DNA of 44,944 nucleotides from an uncultured Verrucomicrobiota bacterium. GTDB lineage: Bacteria; Verrucomicrobiota; Verrucomicrobiia; Opitutales; Seribacteraceae. The notes under the pieces are model-generated. The model saw only the letters and a list, made by a program, of their open reading frames with translations. It was not told where the DNA came from and did not search any database. The stretch spans positions 1 to 44,944 of the forward strand of contig CACMBV010000017.1 in assembly GCA_902612125.1 (NCBI GenBank). The letters are read 5' to 3'. The translations under genes were made by a program, and so were the position numbers. Below are positions 34,396-42,257 of this stretch, one piece after another; the stretch's first letter is position 1; each line of letters starts with the position of its first letter.

Positions 34396-36348
34396 ATGAA
34401 ACTTCCCTTTGGATTAACCATTATTTTGAATGCCCTGCTGATTTGGCCAGGCTTTCTGGTTGCAGAAGATAAACATTACAAAGCGGATGTCTGTGTGTAT
34501 GGGGGTACGGCCAGTGGCGTTATGGCGGCACTCGCAGCGCACGAAGAGGGTTCCAAGGTAATCCTAGTCGAACCCACCCGCTGCTTGGGCGGAATGACAG
34601 GTGGTGGAATCAATCACTTGGACTGGGGTAAAGGAGAAACGGTGGGTGGCTCAACCTACAAGATACTAATGGAGGGATTGAAAGAACAAAAAAGAGCGCA
34701 TGGAGGACATGCCAAACATGGCATCGGCAATAAACAGTATCGGGAGCGATTCAAAAAGTTGGTAAAGGATCGAGGAATCACAGTGATTTACAATCATCGT
34801 TTGGGAAAAGTTCGAGTCGGTGACGAGACCATTGGTAAGCCAACTCGCCAAGAACCCATTGCCCTAGGAGAGAAGATTGCCCCAAGGAACAAAAATAATT
34901 CGATCCAATCGATCATCCTCGATTACGCCCCCGTCGATGAAACCGGTTGCCCCATTCCCGAGCCAAAGAAGCGGAATGTCATTACGGTCTCCGCAAAGGT
35001 GTTCATCGATTGTTCTTACGAGGGCGACTTGCTTTCGATGAGCGGAGTCCGCTACACTTGGGGTCGCGAGTCGAGGGAGCACTATGATGAATCGCTTGCC
35101 GGGGTGCGTCCGAGTCTTTGGGTTCACGATATCGATCCCTATGTCGAACCCGGGAATCCTGAGAGCGGACTGATCCCATTCATCCAAAATCGAAAAATTG
35201 GACCTTTGGGCAGTGCCGACGCCTTGTCTATGGGGTACTGCTTTCGTTACGAGTTTGATACGAGTGGCCAGGGAATACCAATCCCCGAACCGAAGAATTA
35301 TGACCCAGCCGAATTTGAAGTCTACCGCCGAGCCATTCGCGATGGGGTAGACATCTTTTCCAATCGACATATGAGGACAACACTCAACAAGTTCACGGTG
35401 CATAAGAAAGCACCCTTTGTCGGAGGGGCTCAATCCAATCGCAACCTGATGGGGTCCACCGTCTACGGGTGCAACGAGGACTACCCGAACGGTGATTGGG
35501 CGACGCGGTCACGGATCTGGAAGTTCCATCAGGAGTTCCTGATCAACTCGATCCACTTTGCCAAAACCGATCCCTCAGCCCCTAAAAGCATGAAGCAACG
35601 GGCAACGAAAACCTCTTTCAGGAAAGGTGTGTTCGATGAGACTGGGGGTTGGCCCAATCAGCTCTATGTTCGCCAGGCCCGTCGAATGGTGTCCTCCTAT
35701 GTAGTCACCCAGAAAGATCTGGAAGGCAAAACCGACCCCCCTCATACGGTAAGTCTGGCAGCCTATGGAGTGGATGATTGGCCGTACGCCGTGGTCGTGG
35801 AGGACGACAAGATTGCGGTGCAGGGTGGTGCGTTTTCCATCGTTTATCTCGACAAAGGGAAATATAACGGCAGCTACAAAATCCCTTACGAAGCTATCGT
35901 TCCAACTAGGGGAGAGTGCAATAATTTGATCGTTCCCGTTTGCGTCTCTGCCAGCCATATAGCATTCACCTCTCTTCGCATGGAGCCTGTCTGGATGATA
36001 CTTGGGGAATCCGCCGGGGTAGCCGCAGCCATGGCAGCGGATAATGAAATTACGGTCCAGGATGTTCCCTACAAACAACTTCGCTTCAAGCTGGAAAACC
36101 TTGAACAAATCCTTGACCGGGTAGAGCAAGATTTGACCCAAATCCAATCAGTGCGCTGGAAGTCAAAGGAACATTGGAATGCGGAGAAGGACGGGTACGA
36201 ATGGCTGTTCCCGCACATTGATAAAGACTCGGATGGTGAGATCTCAGTCGATGAGTATTCGGCTTTCCAAAGATTTAAGTCCAAGAACAATGATTGGGAG
36301 CAATCACTAAAAAAAACTCAATTTGACGGGGAATCTCACTTTCGATAA
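34396..36348 (+). CDS. secreted FAD-dependent oxidoreductase with C-terminal EF-hand
   Basis: 650-residue FAD_oxidored-type protein. Signal GLTIILNALLIWPGFLVA. The dinucleotide site is DVCVYGGTASGVMAALAAHEEGSKVILVEP (31-60), with G-G-T-A-S-G as in this family, followed by RCLGGMTGGGINHLDWG, a conserved FAD contact. VFIDCSYEGDLLSMSGVRYTWGRES is another hallmark; the second half has PVCVSASHIAFTSLRMEPVWMILGESAGVAAAMA near 515-550. The last 45 residues carry an EF-hand, DKDSDGEISVDEY (about 609-621), rarely attached to this enzyme. Likely oxidises a sugar or related compound outside the cytoplasm. The preceding gap holds no gene. A decayed sulfatase follows at once. Confidence 0.9.
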   Translation: MKLPFGLTIILNALLIWPGFLVAEDKHYKADVCVYGGTASGVMAALAAHEEGSKVILVEPTRCLGGMTGGGINHLDWGKGETVGGSTYKILMEGLKEQKRAHGGHAKHGIGNKQYRERFKKLVKDRGITVIYNHRLGKVRVGDETIGKPTRQEPIALGEKIAPRNKNNSIQSIILDYAPVDETGCPIPEPKKRNVITVSAKVFIDCSYEGDLLSMSGVRYTWGRESREHYDESLAGVRPSLWVHDIDPYVEPGNPESGLIPFIQNRKIGPLGSADALSMGYCFRYEFDTSGQGIPIPEPKNYDPAEFEVYRRAIRDGVDIFSNRHMRTTLNKFTVHKKAPFVGGAQSNRNLMGSTVYGCNEDYPNGDWATRSRIWKFHQEFLINSIHFAKTDPSAPKSMKQRATKTSFRKGVFDETGGWPNQLYVRQARRMVSSYVVTQKDLEGKTDPPHTVSLAAYGVDDWPYAVVVEDDKIAVQGGAFSIVYLDKGKYNGSYKIPYEAIVPTRGECNNLIVPVCVSASHIAFTSLRMEPVWMILGESAGVAAAMAADNEITVQDVPYKQLRFKLENLEQILDRVEQDLTQIQSVRWKSKEHWNAEKDGYEWLFPHIDKDSDGEISVDEYSAFQRFKSKNNDWEQSLKKTQFDGESHFR

Positions 36349-36349
36349 G

Positions 36350-36990
36350 CTAAAGATCATCCTCCTGATCGAGGATGGTGAAAGATGGCAAGAGGATGGA
36401 TACAACGGCCATCCTCATTTCATGACACCCAACGTGGTAAGACGGCATACTTGGGTCTGGGTCTCGATAATTTTTATGCCCAACCTATTTGTTCTCTCAC
36501 TCGTGGAGGTGGGCTGACCTGACATCATCCGAACGGTTACTGAATTTTTCGTCCGGGTTATTCTATCCGGCTCAAAGAAATTACAATCGCTCTTTTTCTC
36601 CAAGACATAGGTTATGCAAACACTCGGACTTGAGGAGAATTCCTATTTTTTGTATTGTGGCGACAATTGTATTCTACCAGGCGAGCTTCGGGAACTAGCC
36701 GTTAGAGCAGTCAAGGGTAAGATCTATGAGAATGGTTTACGGTGCCCAACATCATTGGATTGCGGTTATGGAGAAGCCTCGGGTTTCAATTATAAGCACC
36801 AATATCTTGGACATCTAGGGAACCCTATGCAAGCTGACCGGTCCCAAGCTTCCCGATGTTCCCCTTGATAGAGTTGATCTTGTCCTGCTGGGTAGGGCAA
36901 AATGAAAGAACTGGCGATACCCATTGTCTTTTGGAATTTTCCGGTGTTAGTAAGTCGGGACTGTAAGCTTACATGCATCAGAAATAATGA
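36350..36990 (+). pseudogene. decayed sulfatase gene
   Basis: The 780 bases after the FAD enzyme contain no intact gene but a broken sulfatase readable in pieces: KIILLIEDGERWQEDGYNGHPHFMTPN (36353 onward; compare ADD-x-G-W-x-D-x-G-Y-N-G-H-P), then after a frame change NFYAQPICSLTRGG with C-S-L-T-R at 36490-36504, stops at 36520 and 36541, IFRPGYSIRLKEITIALFLQDIGYA, then in another frame YFLYCGDNCILPGELRE and VKGKIYENGLRCPTSL (late 'S-D-N-G ... G-S-x-Y-E-G-G-x-R-V-P' region), and last LPDVPLDRVDLVLLG with further stops. The HFGKWHL core is missing, so an internal deletion also occurred. At least four stops and three frame changes. Bounds are approximate. Confidence 0.75.
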
Positions 36991-37131
36991 CAGCATGGTG
37001 ATCCAGCCTGGATTGGTTTGAAAATAAGAAGAAATTCCTATTTTCTCTTCTAGAAAGATTGTCTAAGTTGTTCATCGTTTTGGTGTTCTCTATTTACATC
37101 ACTAGACTTTAGTTTATATTTTTCCACTTGA

Positions 37132-37614
37132 ATGAATTTTAACCCCGCAGTTAAAAGCTGCCAATCTCATGGTTGGTTGGACAAATTCGCCATCAGTATG
37201 TCGATTATTTGTGCCGTGCACTGCTTAGTCACACCCCTGATAGTCACATTACTTCCAATCATTTCGACTACTTTTTGGGTGCATGAAAATTTCCATCTTT
37301 GGATGGTTTTCCTTGTGGTTCCCACTACCACTGCAGCCATGTTCATGGGATGTCGAAAGCACAAGGACAAGGCCGTTGCTTCTCTGGGTGCAATTGGACT
37401 GGCTTTTATTGTATTTGTGGCGATTTACCAATACACCTTTCATGCATCAAATCCTGATGCAGTTTGTGGAGCATGTCCGTCATGTACTCAATTGGGCATG
37501 GGAAGTTTTTTTAACATTACTAATATTCTTAATTCATCTGGTGGATTGTTTTTAGCTTGTGCCCATGTTCGTAATTACAAACTTTGCCGTAAGGCGAGAT
37601 GCGACCACGACTAA
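37132..37614 (+). CDS. MerC-domain membrane protein
   Basis: 160-residue membrane protein with four hydrophobic segments (about 18-43, 54-74, 84-104, 122-145) of the MerC family. The first helix contains C27-A-V-H-C31 followed by LVTPLIVTLLP, the family's paired-Cys metal-binding motif. A second cluster, CGACPSC (112-118), lies in the last loop, and three more cysteines and a terminal CDHD follow. Classic MerC imports mercuric ion, but chromosomal MerC-domain proteins in marine bacteria stand alone and have no proven substrate. No mer regulator or reductase is near. It lies 14 kb from the metal island and has no copy of that island's palindrome before it. Substrate unknown, perhaps another soft metal. 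Confidence 0.8.
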   Translation: MNFNPAVKSCQSHGWLDKFAISMSIICAVHCLVTPLIVTLLPIISTTFWVHENFHLWMVFLVVPTTTAAMFMGCRKHKDKAVASLGAIGLAFIVFVAIYQYTFHASNPDAVCGACPSCTQLGMGSFFNITNILNSSGGLFLACAHVRNYKLCRKARCDHD

Positions 37615-37696
37615 TTCTTTCTGGGATCATTTTCAACAAGGCTTCATGTCCTGTAAGTTTTGAATTAGGTCAGAAATTAGTTAAAAATCAAACACG

Positions 37697-38155
37697 ATGG
37701 TTCGGGATTACGATTATCTGATCGAGACGGTTGATTATAATACATTTACCCGGTGGGAAGAAGTGGATCTTGTGGTCTATGCTTTTACCGACTTAGGCAT
37801 GAAAGTAGCCATCAATAATCGCTACACAGGATTGGTTTATAAAAATCAGATCTATGATTTTTACAAGGAGGGACAAAAAATTAAGGGTTATATCACTGGG
37901 ATTCGCGAAGATGGCAGGATTGATGTATCCCTCCAACCTGACAAAGGCAGGCATGTTCATTCAACCCTCGATAAGATTCTCGACCATCTGAATAAAGTCG
38001 GTGGCAAATCAAAGTTTGGCGATAAAAGCTATCCCGAGGATATCAAAAGAGAATTTCAAGTGAGTAAGAAAGTTTTCAAGCAGGCGATTGGTGGTCTTTA
38101 CAAAAAAGGAAAGATTAGCATAACCAAACAAGGAATCGAGTTGTTAAAAAAGTAA
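37697..38155 (+). CDS. CvfB-like RNA-binding protein, short form
   Basis: 152-residue protein matching the C-terminal half of the CvfB family: an S1-like domain (VDLVVYAFTDLGMKVAINNRYTGLVYKNQIYDFYKEGQKIKGYITGIREDGRIDVSLQP, about 23-80) and a winged helix (DKSYPEDIKREFQVSKKVFKQAIGGLYKKGKISIT, about 105-145). Typical CvfB has about 280 residues with three S1-like domains, so the two N-terminal domains are absent. The 82 bases upstream hold no trace of them. It could be a natural short form or a truncated gene with a working start. Likely binds RNA or the ribosome. No clear operon partner. Confidence 0.82.
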   Translation: MVRDYDYLIETVDYNTFTRWEEVDLVVYAFTDLGMKVAINNRYTGLVYKNQIYDFYKEGQKIKGYITGIREDGRIDVSLQPDKGRHVHSTLDKILDHLNKVGGKSKFGDKSYPEDIKREFQVSKKVFKQAIGGLYKKGKISITKQGIELLKK

Positions 38156-38258
38156 GCTTTGTTCGCCCGCTTGATCATTTTTTTACTTTCGAGCGATTCA
38201 AATCTTGGTTTTTGAGAGGCTTGCTCCAATCTTTAAGAAAACTCAATATAGATGAAAT

Positions 38259-39257
38259 ATGAAAATAATTACTTTATGGTCTTTTTGGTTATTAGTTTTT
38301 GGATTACTTTACCCATATAGTGATGCATTTGAGCCTTCTGAAAAGAAGGACCCATGGCTTGGTTGGCACCGCCCGGCTGACGCCAATGTGTTTACCTTCA
38401 CCAAGGGGAATAATCATGATTCCATTTTATTTGTGGAGCCGGAACTGGAGTACCCTTACCATCTGATCATCAGCCATACTCCGCAGTTTGCTCATCTGTG
38501 GAGGAGCAAGAAATTCTCATGGAGTAGTGAAGACTGGGAACTGGTATCCGATCAGTACAAGATCGGAAACTTTTATGAATATGATGACGGCATCAAAGTG
38601 GATGGCACCTACTACATCTATGAGGGAGGCAAAGTATTCACTTATTCCGGACCTCTGGAGGATTCCAATGGAAAATGGAAGATGGCGGGTACTTTTCCCC
38701 ATAAGCAATGTGATGACATCGGGGTTTACTACGAGGGCGGAATTTTTCACATGTTTGGGGAACATGGTCATTTCCCGCATGGACCGGACGGGACCAGCCT
38801 CGCTCATTTTACTTCCAAAACCGGACTGGGTGACTGGGAAATGGTAAACCCGAAGGCTGTGGATCCAAACCCTAAGGGCGGTCACAGGTATGGAGTGGGG
38901 GATGCCACCATCGCTAAAATTCAGGGAAACTATTATATTTATTGTGACCGGGAATCACAGGGCAATCCTTATAAGGTAACTGCTTGGCGCTCTAAGAGTC
39001 TAATGGAGCCTTTTGAATATCTGGGGTTGGCGATTACTCCCCGTTCCAATGAAGTGGATGACTGGGATAACTACCGGATTCAGGATGCGGATATTGCCTA
39101 CATTCCGGAACTGAAGTGCTATGTGATGACCTGTAATATGATGGATAGGGATGGAAACCCAGGGGGTGATTTTTCCGGGTCCGGTTTAAAGGGCAAAGAC
39201 ACTCGGGTGATTGGCGTTTTCTATTCTAATTATACTTTGAAGGGAAAACGGAAATGA
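38259..39257 (+). CDS. secreted GH43-like five-bladed propeller protein
   Basis: 332-residue exported protein (signal IITLWSFWLLVFGLLYPYSDA) with the look of a five-bladed beta-propeller of the GH43/GH32-like glycosidase superfamily. Repeating blades: YPYHLIISHTPQFAHLWRSK, GIKVDGTYYIYEGGKVFTYS, CDDIGVYYEGGIFHMFGEHGH, YGVGDATIAKIQGNYYIYCDRE and DADIAYIPELKCYVMTCNMMD. An acidic residue opens several blades (DDG, DDIG, GDAT, DAD), as in catalytic members. No close named subfamily is recognised, so a hydrolase role is likely but not proven. Its stop overlaps the start of a decayed DUF2164 gene (ATGA). Confidence 0.72.
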   Translation: MKIITLWSFWLLVFGLLYPYSDAFEPSEKKDPWLGWHRPADANVFTFTKGNNHDSILFVEPELEYPYHLIISHTPQFAHLWRSKKFSWSSEDWELVSDQYKIGNFYEYDDGIKVDGTYYIYEGGKVFTYSGPLEDSNGKWKMAGTFPHKQCDDIGVYYEGGIFHMFGEHGHFPHGPDGTSLAHFTSKTGLGDWEMVNPKAVDPNPKGGHRYGVGDATIAKIQGNYYIYCDRESQGNPYKVTAWRSKSLMEPFEYLGLAITPRSNEVDDWDNYRIQDADIAYIPELKCYVMTCNMMDRDGNPGGDFSGSGLKGKDTRVIGVFYSNYTLKGKRK

Positions 39258-39501
39258 AACTGGAAAAGAAGCAAGTGAAGGAAATTATTCCATCCATTAA
39301 GAAATATGTAGAAGAGGAATTTGGAGAGTAAATCGGAAACCCTAAAGCCGATTTGCTCCTTGATTATTTCGTGAAAAAATCGGTGCTTACGCCTACATAG
39401 AGGAGTGCAGGATGCAGAGGATTACTTTCGGGTGAAACTGGAAGATATAACAAGGGAGTTGTAACGAATACGAGCTCACTTATTGGAAGGACAAGAGATA
39501 G
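39254..39501 (+). pseudogene. DUF2164 gene, broken
   Basis: ATG 39254 opens KLEKKQVKEIIPSIKKYVEEEFGE, a TAA at 39329-39331, then IGNPKADLLLDYF. After a frame change IGAYAYIEE follows, after a second QDAEDYFRVKLEDITREL, and after a third NEYELTYWKDKR with stop 39499-39501. Joined together this is a complete DUF2164 protein (pattern: x-I-P-S-I-x-x-Y-x-E-E-E-x-x-E-x-I-G-x-x-K-A-x-L-L-L-D-Y-F ... I-G-x-x-x-Y-N-x-A-x-x-D-A-x-x-Y-F) of about 82 residues. One stop and three frameshifts make function impossible. At least one shift lies at a six-A run, so sequencing error must be excluded. Confidence 0.72.
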
Positions 39502-39598
39502 ATTTATCAGGCTAAAAAGTTTCGGAGCTTGGCTAAAAAGTGGTTGATTCATCTGTCATAAATCAGTGCACTGTAACCTTAACCCTAACCCTTTTTCT

Positions 39599-41047
39599 AT
39601 GATCAGAAAAATTTTCCTCTTTCTTTTTGTAACCCTAGCCACTGGCATGAGTGCCTCGGACCGTCCTAATATTCTCTGGATTTACCTGGAGGATGTTAGC
39701 GGATGGTTTAGTTGCTACGGGGATAAAGTGATTAATACTCCGCACATTGACTCTCTTGCGGAAGGTGGCATCCGCTTTAATCGTTTCTACACCTCAGCTG
39801 GAGTATGCTCAGCCATGCGTTCAGGCACAATCCTCGGTATGATGCAGACCACGGTTGGGGCACATCAGCACCGTAGTTGCCGATCCAATTTTCGGGGTAA
39901 GTCTATGGGGGAGTATGACAAGAATGTTTTGCCCAATGGTGTGCAACTGGTTCCCAAGATTTTTCGGGATGCAGGTTTCTACACCTTTAATGAGGGAAGC
40001 GGAAAGGATGATTTTAATTTCGAATTCGATCGGGATGAGATCTATGACCATCATTCCGGAGGATGGAATTTCAAGGGGGCCGAGGATGGATCCGAGTGGA
40101 CAGGGCGAACCGAGGGGAAACCGTTTTTCGGCCAGATTCAAATCTCCGGAGGAAAATCAGGTGGCCGGGTCAAAAGCATAGGCGATTTAACGCCACGCGA
40201 TTTGGTTCCGGTTCCTCCATATTATCCGGATATTCCCGAAGTTAGAGAAGAAATAGCCCATCATTACGACTGCCTGCTTTTCACCGATGATCAGGTTGGG
40301 CAGATCATAGCTGCCCTTAAGCGGGATGGTCTTTACGACAATACCTTTATTTTCCTGATTAGTGATCATGGTTACAAGCTTCACCGGCACAAACAAATGC
40401 TTTACGAGGGAGGAATCAATATGCCTTGCATCGTGAGTGGCCCCGGGATCAAAAGTGGACAGGTTCGAAATGACTTGATCAATAGTATCGATATAGCCCC
40501 AGCTTCCTTGGCAGCCGCTGGTTTGCCCATTCCCCAAAAAATGGAGGGACAGGACTTTTTGGCCAAGGAATATAAACCCAAAAAATACACCATCTCTGCC
40601 CGCGACCGATGCGATTACACCATTGAGAAGATTCGTGCGGTGATTACCCCCCGCTTTAAATACCTCAGAAACTACACCGATGACCGTCCCTTTATGCAAA
40701 CGACCTACAAGGACGGTTGGGAAGTATCCAAAAAGTTCCGGGAAATGATGGCGGCCGGTGAAATGAACAAGACCCAAATGATCTTTTTCGATCCGGATGG
40801 CAAGGAACCGGAGGAACTCTATGACCTTCGCAAAGACCCGCATGAGATCAAGAACCTGGCGAAAGACCCAAAATTTGCCAAGCAGCTCAAGCGACATCGT
40901 GCCTACTTGGAGGAATGGATCAGGAAGACAGGAGACATGGGGCAGGAACCCGAGTCGGACATCGGTTTGCTTTGTGCCCTCAGGCGATGGGGAGACAAAT
41001 GTGTAAATCCTGAATACAACCGCGTTCGACATTTGTTGAAAAACTAA
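39599..41047 (+). CDS. secreted sulfatase with variant C-S-A-M-R motif
   Basis: 482 residues from ATG 39599, which gives the signal IRKIFLFLFVTLATGMSAS. A GTG at 39566 adds 11 residues without sense. Domain start is RPNILWIYLEDVSGWFSCYG: the first Asp of the usual D-D pair is Glu (E31-D32). The formylglycine motif is CSAMR (70-74) instead of C-x-P-S/T-R, followed by SGTILGMMQTTVGAHQHRS, the 'GAHxHR' form of a subgroup that often has C-S-A-x-R. LISDHGYKLHRHKQMLYEGG keeps the distal His and Lys. Ends GDMGQEPESDIGLLCALRRWGD. Probably active, since Ala is tolerated at the Pro position in known members, but this is inference. Glycan substrate unknown. Confidence 0.9.
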   Translation: MIRKIFLFLFVTLATGMSASDRPNILWIYLEDVSGWFSCYGDKVINTPHIDSLAEGGIRFNRFYTSAGVCSAMRSGTILGMMQTTVGAHQHRSCRSNFRGKSMGEYDKNVLPNGVQLVPKIFRDAGFYTFNEGSGKDDFNFEFDRDEIYDHHSGGWNFKGAEDGSEWTGRTEGKPFFGQIQISGGKSGGRVKSIGDLTPRDLVPVPPYYPDIPEVREEIAHHYDCLLFTDDQVGQIIAALKRDGLYDNTFIFLISDHGYKLHRHKQMLYEGGINMPCIVSGPGIKSGQVRNDLINSIDIAPASLAAAGLPIPQKMEGQDFLAKEYKPKKYTISARDRCDYTIEKIRAVITPRFKYLRNYTDDRPFMQTTYKDGWEVSKKFREMMAAGEMNKTQMIFFDPDGKEPEELYDLRKDPHEIKNLAKDPKFAKQLKRHRAYLEEWIRKTGDMGQEPESDIGLLCALRRWGDKCVNPEYNRVRHLLKN

Positions 41048-41136
41048 GTCATTTTTTCTTCGAAAAATAAAATAGAAGAAATAACTTTCCCAAAGTTTGG
41101 GCTTAGGTAGAAAATAGTGTTTAGTTTTTTTATTTA

Positions 41137-42117
41137 GTGAATTCTACTTCTTATCTTCAGTTCATTTTCCTTTCAGGTCTGTTTGGAATACTTCCAGTCC
41201 TGGCACGGGAAGTACGGGAAGTTGTAGTCAGTCATACAGATGAAAAAGGGATTCTTCAGCTGTACCGAATGAATGAGGATGGATCCGATAGCGTTCAGCT
41301 CACTTTTTCCAAACACGGATGTAGGATGCCAAGCGTATCTCCAAATGGGAAGAAATTGGCTTATGTTGAGCAGGTTGACCACTCATTAGCGATCCGCATT
41401 TCTGACTTGGACGGCCTCAATATCAGGACATTAACCGAGGGAGGTATGAACCTGATACCCTCCTGGTTTCCAGATTCGGAGCAATTGATCTTTATGAAAG
41501 TAAGTCCTAAGCCGAAGCAGGACCCTGCACGTAATGCCCAGATTTATACCGTTAATCTTGAGGCGGGAATAGCTCGGAGACTCTTTAGCGATGAGGAGCA
41601 ATTGAAGTACAGCAATGCCATGCCGGTTATTTCGCCTAAAGGGGATCGAATCGCATTTGTCTCGAACCGCAGCGGGGATATGCGGGTATGGATGAGTGCT
41701 CTTGATGGTAGCGGAGCCAAACTATTGTCTAAACCTGAGAAGAATTTTCATGATAAGATTAAAGCTCCTTTTGAGCAAAAGGTGCCTGCATGGTCGCCGG
41801 ACGGAAAATGGATTGCCCATTGGGAGGGAGTCGAAATGATTCACATGAGCCGATTTACGGGTGTGCCCAACCCTCGTCGGGATCAAATGATTGCAAATTC
41901 CTTTCATGTTTGGGTGGTTGGAGAAGATGGTAAAGGTCGAAAAAAAATTGGCCGTGGGGACGACCCGACTTGGTCGCCGGATGGTTTCGTTACCAGGGCT
42001 TTTCCTGATCCTGGCAGGGGTGGACCCGTAGTTATCGTAGAGACATTGAATGGCAAAAAGAACTTACCCATTGTTCCCCCAGGAAGAAACTGGGGACGTT
42101 TCTGTTGGATTCCATGA
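41137..42117 (+). CDS. secreted TolB/WD40-like beta-propeller protein
   Basis: 326-residue protein starting at GTG 41137, the only start that keeps the signal QFIFLSGLFGILPVLA; a stop lies just upstream. It consists of TolB-type (PD40) repeats: LYRMNEDGSDSVQLTFSKHG-CRMPSVSPNGKKLAYV, IRTLTEGGMNLIPSWFPDSEQLIFM, AMPVISPKGDRIAFVSNRSGDMRVWM, PAWSPDGKWIAHWEG and DPTWSPDGFVTRAF. There is no C-terminal peptidase domain as in prolyl-oligopeptidase-like proteins. Probably a periplasmic binding or scaffold protein. It stands between a sulfatase and a sugar isomerase on the same strand with 89 and 140 bases on either side. Confidence 0.85.
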   Translation: MNSTSYLQFIFLSGLFGILPVLAREVREVVVSHTDEKGILQLYRMNEDGSDSVQLTFSKHGCRMPSVSPNGKKLAYVEQVDHSLAIRISDLDGLNIRTLTEGGMNLIPSWFPDSEQLIFMKVSPKPKQDPARNAQIYTVNLEAGIARRLFSDEEQLKYSNAMPVISPKGDRIAFVSNRSGDMRVWMSALDGSGAKLLSKPEKNFHDKIKAPFEQKVPAWSPDGKWIAHWEGVEMIHMSRFTGVPNPRRDQMIANSFHVWVVGEDGKGRKKIGRGDDPTWSPDGFVTRAFPDPGRGGPVVIVETLNGKKNLPIVPPGRNWGRFCWIP

Positions 42118-42257
42118 TAGCGAAGGCTCAAACAGATAGCCCTTGAATCTCCAATTTCTGTCAGTAAGTAAATTCTTTATCGACATCATCTTATCGTATC
42201 CAACTAATACTTCATAGTCATTTGTTACCGAAAATTTAAGCAGCAGAAAATATCATC

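Noticed and set aside
37132..37614. Mercury resistance operon
   Set aside because: Only a MerC-domain protein is present; no MerR, MerA, MerT or MerP.
39576..39592. Telomere-like CCTTAACCCTAACCC stretch before the sulfatase start
   Set aside because: Only two to three imperfect units in a normal bacterial spacer; not at a contig end and with no other sign of a linear replicon.
40187..41032. 281-residue minus-strand frame inside the sulfatase at 39599
   Set aside because: Shadow of a coding gene; no signal, domain or start context of its own.
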